Shown here piece by piece: positions 6,594 to 11,698 of a stretch of DNA of 11,698 bases. The first letter of the stretch is position 1; each line of letters begins with the position of its first letter. Under the pieces are notes generated by a model. That model worked only from the letters and a program-made list of their open reading frames with translations, was not told the origin of the DNA and made no database searches. A program made the translations under genes and the position numbers. This stretch comes from an uncultured Gemmatimonadota bacterium (GTDB lineage Bacteria; Gemmatimonadota; Gemmatimonadetes; Gemmatimonadales; GWC2-71-9). The stretch covers positions 1 through 11,698 of the forward strand of contig CAMPKP010000116.1 in NCBI GenBank assembly GCA_946887295.1, given 5' to 3'.

Positions 6594-9149
6594 ATGGCCA
6601 CCGGCGCCGAGGTCAGGTCCCCGCCGCGGCTCGATCGCAAGGACGCGTTCGAGCGGATCTGGCGCCAGCCGTCCGGGCTCATCGGGCTGCTGCGCACGGT
6701 GGACAACATCCCCATCGCCCAGCGGTACATGGCCACCGGGTTCGCGTTCTTCGCGCTGGGCGGGGTGCTCGCGCTGCTGATGCGACTCCAGCTGGGCCGC
6801 CCCGACAACACCTTCCTCGACGCCGAGACGTACAACCAGCTCTTCACCATGCACGGGACGACGATGATGTTCCTCTTCGTCATCCCGTTCATCGAGGCGC
6901 TCGCCAACTACATCCTGCCGCTGCTGCTGGGGACGCGGGACCTGCCGTTCCCGCGCCTCACCGCGCTGAGCTACTGGACCTATCTGTTCGGCGGCATTCT
7001 GCTGTACTCCAGCTTCCTCTTCGGCGTGGCGCCGGACGGCGGGTGGTTCGCCTACGTGCCGCTTACCAACAAGCAGTGGTCGCCCGAGCTCAACCTGGAC
7101 TTCTGGGACATCGCGCTCAGCGTGGCCGAGGTCGCCGCGATGGGGGCCGCCGCGGAAATGATCGTGGCGGTGCTGCGGATGCGGGCACCGGGCATGTCGA
7201 TCAACCGGATTCCCGTCTTCGGCTGGGCGATGCTGGTGACGGCGTTCATGATCATCTTCGGGTTCACCCCGCTCATCGTCGGCACGGCGATGCTGGAGCT
7301 GGACCGGAAGGGGCTCACCAGCTTCTTCGTGCCCGAGAACGGCGGCGACCCGCTGCTCTGGCAGCACATGTTCTGGGTCTTCGGCCACCCCGAGGTCTAC
7401 ATCATGTTCCTCCCGGCGGTCGGCATCGTGACCCAGATCGTTCAGGTGTTCTCCCGCCGCCCCGTGGTGAGCTACACGCTGGTCGTGGTGGCACTGATCG
7501 CGACCGGCTTCCTGAGCTTCGGGTTGTGGGCGCACCACATGTTCACCACCGGGCTGTCGCCGCTGGCGATGGGGTATTTCGCCGCCGCGAGCACGGTGAT
7601 CGCCATACCGACCGGGGTGCAGGTGGTGGGCTGGGTGGCGACACTGTGGACCGGCCGGCCGCTCTGGCGTACGCCGCTGCTCTTCGCGCTCGCCGGGCTG
7701 GTGATCTTCGTGCTCGGCGGCATCACGGGAGTGATGGTGGCGTCGGCGCCGTTCGACCTCCAGGCGCACGACTCCTACTTCGTGGTGGCCCACATGCACT
7801 ACGTCCTGATCGGCGGGGTCATCTTCCCCCTCTTCGCCGGCCTCTACTACTGGCTGCCGAAGATCACCGGCCGGATGATGGGCGAGCGGCTCGGCCGGTG
7901 GAGCGCGGCTGTGATGTTCGTGGGCTTCAACCTGGCGTTCTTCCCCATGCACATGTCCGGGCTGCTGGGGATGGCCCGGAGGGTCTACACCTATCCCGCG
8001 GGTATCGGTCTCGAGGGATACAATCTGCTCTCCACCATCGGGGCGTTCGCCTTCGCCGCGGGCGTGCTGCTCACCGTGGCGAATTTCGTGACCAGCCTGC
8101 GCCGCGGGCCACCGGCGCCCGACAACCCATGGAACGGCGATTCGCTGGAGTGGTCGGTGAGCTCGCCACCACCACAGGCGCAGTTCGGCCGGCTGCCCGT
8201 GGTGCGCGACCGCCATCCGCTCTGGGACGAGCAGTGGCGGCAGGAGACCATGCGCCCGGAGGAGACGCCGCTCTCGGACCCCGATGCACGGGAGGACGTG
8301 GCGCAGATGGACCACTGGCCCACCACATGGCGGGGAGCGCTCGTCGTGACCGTCACCGAAGGCCGGCCGCTGGCGGTGGTGCATCTGCCCCGGACCTCCA
8401 TCGCGCCGTTCCTCATGTCGGTCGGGTTGGTGGTTCTGTTCGCAGCGCTCATCGTGGACCGGTTGCCGGGGATAGCCGCCGGAGCGGCGATCATCGCCGT
8501 CTCGCTGGTGCTGTGGTTCCGGCCCCAGGAGACCGAGACCAACGCCATGGAAGAGATCGGCCGCCCCGGGGCCGACGAGCTGCCGCTGGCTCAGGCCGGA
8601 CCGATGTCGAACGGCTACTGGGGAACCGTGGTCCTCCTGCTCATCCTCGCGACCGCGCTCGCATCCATCGTGGCGAGCTACTTCTACCTCGGCGGCAACG
8701 CCCGGTCGGGTGAGGCGGGCGGTCCCATGACCACGCTCACGGGCCCGGCCGCGGCCGCGGCGCTCATAGTGGCCGGCGCGGGCGTCGCGCTCGCGGTCGT
8801 CCGCGGGATCAGGAACGGGCGGAGGGCCGTGATCCTCCCTGGCCTCCTCGTCGCCCTCGGGCTCGCCGGGGCGCACCTGTGGGTTCTGGTCGATGCGGTG
8901 AAGGGCTCCGGCCTGGCCCCTGCCGCCGACGGCCGGGACTCCGCCTTCGCCGCCGTGGCGGGGTTCCAGGCGCTGGTGAGCGTCACGCTCATTGTCATGC
9001 TCGCGGTCGCGATCGTGTGGGCGATGGCCCGCCCTGCAGACGCGCGCGGCCACGCGACCGCGTGGAACGCGAGCCTGGTCTACTACTTCACGGCGGCGAG
9101 CGGGGTGATCGCGCTGTCGGTGCTCTACCTCGCGCCGCGGACTGGATGA
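6594..9149 (+). CDS. coxAC: Cytochrome c oxidase subunit I+III fusion, A-type heme-copper oxidase (CoxN-like)
   Basis: An 851-residue fused subunit I (about 1-515) and subunit III-like region (about 590-851), joined by a polar linker. This is the oxygen-reducing core. Heme and copper ligands are all present: His87 and His402 (low-spin heme), His400 (high-spin heme), and His265, His314 and His315 (CuB), with Tyr269 for the His-Tyr crosslink and Glu267 (GHPEVY) of the D pathway. Asp116 and Asn105 of the D-pathway entry are kept, but the position of bovine Asn98 is Thr123, and the K-pathway Lys (bovine Lys319) is Gln343 in PTGVQ. The N-terminus reads DNIPIAQRY rather than the usual DHKxIG. By memory these features resemble rhizobial CoxN-type alternative oxidases. 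The subunit III part is divergent, with recognisable SYFYL and a final NASLVYYFTA helix. It starts three bases after coxB, with only a weak Shine-Dalgarno. Confidence 0.94.
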   Translation: MATGAEVRSPPRLDRKDAFERIWRQPSGLIGLLRTVDNIPIAQRYMATGFAFFALGGVLALLMRLQLGRPDNTFLDAETYNQLFTMHGTTMMFLFVIPFIEALANYILPLLLGTRDLPFPRLTALSYWTYLFGGILLYSSFLFGVAPDGGWFAYVPLTNKQWSPELNLDFWDIALSVAEVAAMGAAAEMIVAVLRMRAPGMSINRIPVFGWAMLVTAFMIIFGFTPLIVGTAMLELDRKGLTSFFVPENGGDPLLWQHMFWVFGHPEVYIMFLPAVGIVTQIVQVFSRRPVVSYTLVVVALIATGFLSFGLWAHHMFTTGLSPLAMGYFAAASTVIAIPTGVQVVGWVATLWTGRPLWRTPLLFALAGLVIFVLGGITGVMVASAPFDLQAHDSYFVVAHMHYVLIGGVIFPLFAGLYYWLPKITGRMMGERLGRWSAAVMFVGFNLAFFPMHMSGLLGMARRVYTYPAGIGLEGYNLLSTIGAFAFAAGVLLTVANFVTSLRRGPPAPDNPWNGDSLEWSVSSPPPQAQFGRLPVVRDRHPLWDEQWRQETMRPEETPLSDPDAREDVAQMDHWPTTWRGALVVTVTEGRPLAVVHLPRTSIAPFLMSVGLVVLFAALIVDRLPGIAAGAAIIAVSLVLWFRPQETETNAMEEIGRPGADELPLAQAGPMSNGYWGTVVLLLILATALASIVASYFYLGGNARSGEAGGPMTTLTGPAAAAALIVAGAGVALAVVRGIRNGRRAVILPGLLVALGLAGAHLWVLVDAVKGSGLAPAADGRDSAFAAVAGFQALVSVTLIVMLAVAIVWAMARPADARGHATAWNASLVYYFTAASGVIALSVLYLAPRTG

Positions 9150-9153
9150 GCCG

Positions 9154-9561
9154 ATGAGCCAGGGCGAGACCGAGCAGGCGATCCCGCCAGGGGTCAGGTC
9201 GCCGGGCCGAACCCTCTTCGCGATGTTCGGCGGCGTGGCTGCGTGGACGCTCCACTTCCTGGGGAGCTACGCGATCGTGGCCATCGGGTGCGTGGCCCGA
9301 TGGCGGGGGATCGTCGAGGTCGTGGTGATCATCACGGTGGTGCTGGCGGCGCTCGCCGCGTGGTCCACGCTCTCGGCGTGGCGCGGCTGGCGCCGCGTGA
9401 GCGGAGGCCAGGCCTGGGACCAGGCGCTGGGCGAGCCGCGTGGATGGTTCGCGTGGCTGATGACGATCGGTGTGCTGCTGGGCGCCACCTCGGTGCTGAC
9501 CATCCTGCTCGAGGGGATGGGAGCCCTGATGCTGCCGCCGTGCGGCTGGGACGTGCGGTGA
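9154..9561 (+). CDS. Small three-helix membrane protein of the cox cluster, function unknown
   Basis: A 135-residue protein with a polar N-terminus and three predicted helices at about 20-47, 54-77 and 96-123, ending in a Leu-Pro-Pro-Cys-containing tail. I do not recognise a named function. Its position four bases after the I+III subunit gene and in overlap with a cytochrome c gene suggests a small accessory or assembly subunit of the oxidase; the alternative CoxMNOP operon also has a small membrane subunit. The C-terminal helix and Pro-Cys end resemble the partial gene at 1-111. The stretch AWTLHFLGSYA (30-40) includes a His within the first helix that could bind metal or heme, but nothing shows this. 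GGATGAG (9144-9150) before the start can serve as a Shine-Dalgarno. Confidence 0.8.
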   Translation: MSQGETEQAIPPGVRSPGRTLFAMFGGVAAWTLHFLGSYAIVAIGCVARWRGIVEVVVIITVVLAALAAWSTLSAWRGWRRVSGGQAWDQALGEPRGWFAWLMTIGVLLGATSVLTILLEGMGALMLPPCGWDVR

Positions 9562-9998
9562 CGCCGCTCAGCGGGTGGGCTGCCATCCTCCTGCTCGCGA
9601 GCGCGGCGTGCTCCCGCGCGGATGAGGAGGCTTCCCGCGCGCGGATGCTCGCGATCACCCGCGGCGATCCCGGCGCCGGCGAGCTCGCCATCGGGAAATA
9701 CGGCTGCGGTGCGTGTCACGTGATCCCGGGTGCCGCTCGCGCGCGGGGACTGGTCGGACCGCCGCTCACCGACTTCGCGCGGCGCAGCTACATCGCCGGG
9801 GCGGTCTACAACACGCCGGCCAACCTGGTCGCCTGGATCCGCCGGCCCGACTCCGTCGAGCCGGGCACGGTGATGCCGACACTCGGCCTGAGCGAGCAGG
9901 AGGCACGCGACATCTCGGCGTATCTGTATCTCGAGACCGCCACCGGCGGGCTGGGCCCGCCACACCTGCTGCCGGCATCGCTGCTGCAGGGCGAGTAA
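9558..9998 (+). CDS. Lipoprotein c-type cytochrome, paralogue of the CtaG-fused domain
   Basis: A 146-residue monoheme cytochrome c. GTG 9558 overlaps the previous stop (GTGA) and gives a lipoprotein signal ending SAAC (Cys18). The heme motif is CGACH (50-54), with Met106 (GTVMPTLG) as probable sixth ligand. It is clearly homologous to the cytochrome domain at the end of the ctaG frame: both share a GDP start, YGCGxCH, GLVGPPL, Y-I/V-A-G, NTPxNL, MPxxG and ARDI-A/S-AYLY in the same order. It closes the oxidase cluster and probably donates electrons to CoxB or is an accessory heme subunit. An internal start downstream would lose the signal peptide. The Shine-Dalgarno is weak, so coupling to the previous gene is likely. 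Confidence 0.87.
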   Translation: MTPLSGWAAILLLASAACSRADEEASRARMLAITRGDPGAGELAIGKYGCGACHVIPGAARARGLVGPPLTDFARRSYIAGAVYNTPANLVAWIRRPDSVEPGTVMPTLGLSEQEARDISAYLYLETATGGLGPPHLLPASLLQGE

Positions 9999-10003
9999 GC
10001 CGC

Positions 10004-10009
10004 TATCTT
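10004..10009 (+). promoter_or_regulatory. Possible -10 element for a leaderless EamA transcript
   Basis: TATCTT fits the TANNNT -10 pattern and ends 8 bases before ATG 10018, so transcription would begin at or within a base or two of the start codon. The 19-base gap has no Shine-Dalgarno. No convincing -35 box is visible upstream. It marks a likely boundary between the oxidase operon and the following genes. Confidence 0.35.
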
Positions 10010-10017
10010 CCCGCCCC

Positions 10018-10932
10018 ATGCCCTCCCGATCCACCGCCCGCCTGCAGCTCGCGGGCGCGGCGATCCTCTTCTCGACCGGCGGCGCCGCGATCAAGGCCGC
10101 GGATTTCACCGGCTGGCAGATCACGTGCCTGCGGTCGGGCACGGCCGCGGTCGCGATCTGGCTCATGACGCGGCAGGCCCGCGGCCGTTGGACGGGCCGG
10201 ACGCTGGTGGTGGGTGTGGCGTATGCCGCGACGCTGACGCTCTTCGTGCTCGCCAACCGCCTCACCACCGCCGCGAACACGATCTATCTCCAGTCCACCG
10301 CGCCGCTCTACCTGGCGCTGCTGGCGCCGTGGCTGCTGCACGAGCCGACGCGGAAGAAGGACCTCCTCTTCATGGCCGCGGTGGGTCTGGGCCTGGCCCT
10401 CTTCTTCGTCGGCGTGGAGCAGCCCGCGGAGACGGCGCCTGATCCCGTCCGGGGGAACATGCTCGCGCTGGCGAGCGGCGTCTTCTGGGCGCTCACGGTG
10501 TGCGGCCTCCGGTGGATGGGATCGGCCGGCGGCGAGCGCAACTCGGCGACGGTCGCGGTGGTCGCGGGCAACGTCATCGCGTTCCTCATCGCGCTTCCTC
10601 TCGCGCTTCCATTGGGCAGCCACACGGCGGGAGACTGGGCCCTGATCGGGTACCTCGGCGTCTTCCAGATCGCGCTGGCGTACGTGCTGGTGACCAGGGC
10701 GCTGACGACCATTCCCGCGCTCGAGGCGTCGCTCATCCTGCTGATCGAGCCGGTGCTGAATCCGGTCTGGGCCTGGATCTTTCATGGCGAGCGCCCCGGC
10801 TTCTGGGCGCTGGCCGGCGGCGGCGTCATCCTGGGTGCCACGACCATCCGCGCGGTGCTCGACGCGCGCCGGGCTCCCGAGTCGGCGGACCGCCGGCTCG
10901 AGGCCGGGACACCTCGCGTCCCGGTGGGGTGA
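10018..10932 (+). CDS. EamA/DMT-superfamily transporter
   Basis: A 304-residue membrane protein with the two-repeat, ten-helix plan of the drug/metabolite transporter superfamily (EamA domains at about 8-137 and 150-283). The second repeat ends in the typical IEPVLNPVWAW...HGERP pattern (about 242-262). Members export amino acids, metabolites or drugs across the inner membrane; the substrate cannot be read from sequence. The C-terminal tail after about residue 283 is charged and probably cytoplasmic. It starts 19 bases after the last cytochrome gene and ends three bases before the aminotransferase, so it may form a separate two-gene unit with it. No link to the oxidase is evident. Confidence 0.9.
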   Translation: MPSRSTARLQLAGAAILFSTGGAAIKAADFTGWQITCLRSGTAAVAIWLMTRQARGRWTGRTLVVGVAYAATLTLFVLANRLTTAANTIYLQSTAPLYLALLAPWLLHEPTRKKDLLFMAAVGLGLALFFVGVEQPAETAPDPVRGNMLALASGVFWALTVCGLRWMGSAGGERNSATVAVVAGNVIAFLIALPLALPLGSHTAGDWALIGYLGVFQIALAYVLVTRALTTIPALEASLILLIEPVLNPVWAWIFHGERPGFWALAGGGVILGATTIRAVLDARRAPESADRRLEAGTPRVPVG

Positions 10933-10935
10933 GCG

Positions 10936-11580
10936 ATGGTGCACCGCATGCCCAGCCTGATCGAGACGGTCCGGATCCGGAACGGGGTGGCCCCGCTCTG
11001 GTATCTCCACCTCAGGCGGCTGGCCTCCAGTTGCCGGGCGCTCGGGGTGCCGCTCCCCGGAGAGCTGCCGACTCCCGAAGGCGGCCCGGACCGGGTGCAC
11101 CGGCTCGAGGTGGGCCCGCACGGGCTGAAGGTCAGCGAGCGCCCGGTGGGCCCGGATGCCGCGGTCGTGCTCGTCCTGGCCGGGGTGGTCCATCAGCCGT
11201 ACCCGCATAAGACGACCAAGCGGGTCCAGTTCGACCGCGCACTGGAGGAAGCCCGCTCGGCCGGCGCCGACGATGCGGTGCTCCTCACGGCTGGGGGACA
11301 CGTGGCCGAGTGCGCCGTCTGGGGAATCTTCTGGTGGGAGGGAGACCGCCTGTGCGCCCCGCCGCTGAGCCTCGGCATTCTTCCAGGCGTGGCCCGGGCC
11401 AAGCTGCAGGAGCTGACCGGCGGGATCGCCGAGCGGCGGGTGGGGCCCGGGGAGCTCGAGGGCAGGAGCCTGCTGGTGGCGAACGCGGCGCGGGGCGTGG
11501 TGCCGGTGACCCTTTTTCAGGGGCGTCCGGTGGCGCAAGACCCGGGAACATCACGGCTTTCGAGGGCGTTCTGGTCTTGA
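10936..11580 (+). CDS. Class IV PLP-dependent aminotransferase, PabC-like
   Basis: A 214-residue protein of the fold-type IV aminotransferase family, which includes branched-chain aminotransferases, D-amino acid aminotransferases and 4-amino-4-deoxychorismate lyase (PabC). Visible features are the N-terminal ETVRIRNG (10-17), YLHLRRL (23-29), the PLP lysine Lys92 in HKTTKR, Glu125 of GHVAE, and the LGILPGVAR loop (146-154). The shortness (relatives usually approach 270 residues) and the N-terminal pattern favour the lyase type, which makes p-aminobenzoate for folate, but aminotransferase activity cannot be excluded. The usual Asn after the conserved Glu is Gly130. ATG 10936 follows GGTGGGGTGAG; a second ATG at 10948 is an equally plausible start. 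No pabB/pabA is in the window. Confidence 0.8.
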   Translation: MVHRMPSLIETVRIRNGVAPLWYLHLRRLASSCRALGVPLPGELPTPEGGPDRVHRLEVGPHGLKVSERPVGPDAAVVLVLAGVVHQPYPHKTTKRVQFDRALEEARSAGADDAVLLTAGGHVAECAVWGIFWWEGDRLCAPPLSLGILPGVARAKLQELTGGIAERRVGPGELEGRSLLVANAARGVVPVTLFQGRPVAQDPGTSRLSRAFWS

Positions 11581-11606
11581 CCCGACCCCCTTGAACCCGG
11601 TAATTT
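11577..11606 (+). promoter_or_regulatory. Probable promoter of the tRNA-His gene
   Basis: TTGACC at 11577-11582, overlapping the aminotransferase stop, is spaced 18 bases from TAATTT at 11601-11606. This would start transcription near 11613, about 28 bases before the tRNA. An alternative -35, TTGAAC at 11591-11596, has no good -10 at 17 bases. No hairpin with a T-run terminator is seen in this gap. Confidence 0.4.
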
Positions 11607-11640
11607 TTGCGGCTCGTACGGGGCGCGCTGGCTTCGCCGC

Positions 11641-11698
11641 GGTGGTTGTAGCTCAATCGGTTAGAGCGCCGGACTGTGGCTCCGGAGGTTGCGGGTTC
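11641..11698 (+). tRNA. tRNA-His (anticodon GTG), 3' end beyond the window
   Basis: The sequence starts with the extra G (G-1) typical of tRNA-His, followed by the acceptor strand GTGGTTG. A D-arm (GCTC...GAGC) follows, then an anticodon stem CCGGA/TCCGG with loop CTGTGGC, giving anticodon GTG. The window ends inside the T-arm (GCGGGTTC), so the 3' acceptor strand and discriminator cannot be checked. The order of parts and the close match to the bacterial tRNA-His pattern make the call secure. Confidence 0.93.

Noticed and set aside
5969..8713. A plus-strand open frame of 914 codons overlapping coxB and coxAC
   Set aside because: Arg/Ala/Gly/His-rich frame-shifted reading of true genes, with no motifs of its own.
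5535..9053. A minus-strand open frame of 1172 codons across the oxidase genes
   Set aside because: Its translation is rich in Arg, His, Gln, Glu, Pro and Gly without any domain or hydrophobic pattern, and it lies opposite coxB and coxAC, whose ligands are all recognisable. It is an effect of high G+C at third codon positions.
1..11698. CRISPR arrays, insertion sequences, integrase or phage genes, and long direct repeats
   Set aside because: None was seen on reading both strands. The tRNA-His at the end could be an integration site in principle, but its 3' half lies outside the window and no att repeat or integrase is present.

Overview
This is a strongly G+C-rich bacterial window with every recognisable gene on the + strand, packed tightly with many ATGA, GTGA or TGATG stop/start overlaps. 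The c-type cytochromes, lipoprotein signals and A-type oxidase indicate an aerobic diderm. Overall style (gene content, base composition, lipoprotein cytochromes, a possible leaderless start) would fit Gemmatimonadota or a similar soil phylum, but this is an impression, not a demonstrated placement.

Layout. (1) 1-1346: the C-terminal end of a small membrane protein, then a CtaG-type caa3 oxidase assembly factor whose reading frame runs on into a lipobox-like segment and a c-type cytochrome domain. (2) 1395-3340: an AI-2E/PerM-family permease and a formate/nitrite-transporter (FNT) family channel. (3) 3345-5662: a PQQ-dependent alcohol dehydrogenase of the XoxF/methanol-dehydrogenase type carrying the Asp-Tyr-Asp lanthanide signature, followed with overlapping start by a lipoprotein cytochrome c. 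(4) 5655-9998: a caa3-like terminal oxidase: subunit II with CuA and a fused cytochrome c, a fused subunit I+III of the rhizobial CoxN-like alternative type, a small three-helix membrane protein, and another lipoprotein cytochrome c. (5) 10018-11580: an EamA/DMT exporter and a short class IV aminotransferase (PabC-like). (6) 11641-end: a tRNA-His(GUG) cut by the window edge.

How it fits together (inference). The dehydrogenase would oxidise an alcohol such as methanol outside the cytoplasmic membrane, pass electrons to the adjacent tethered cytochrome c, and on through the heme c and CuA of CoxB to the oxygen-reducing subunit I. CtaG would help deliver copper. The FNT channel immediately upstream could move formate, a possible product of XoxF enzymes. 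The window thus encodes what looks like a complete alcohol-to-oxygen respiratory unit in one probable operon, with every cytochrome c domain membrane-tethered. The most unusual points are the CtaG-cytochrome c fusion, the repeated [small membrane protein + cytochrome c] module at both ends of the cluster, the lanthanide-type dehydrogenase with a lipoprotein signal, and an oxidase subunit I with Gln in place of the K-pathway Lys. The last two genes and the tRNA look like ordinary neighbours.
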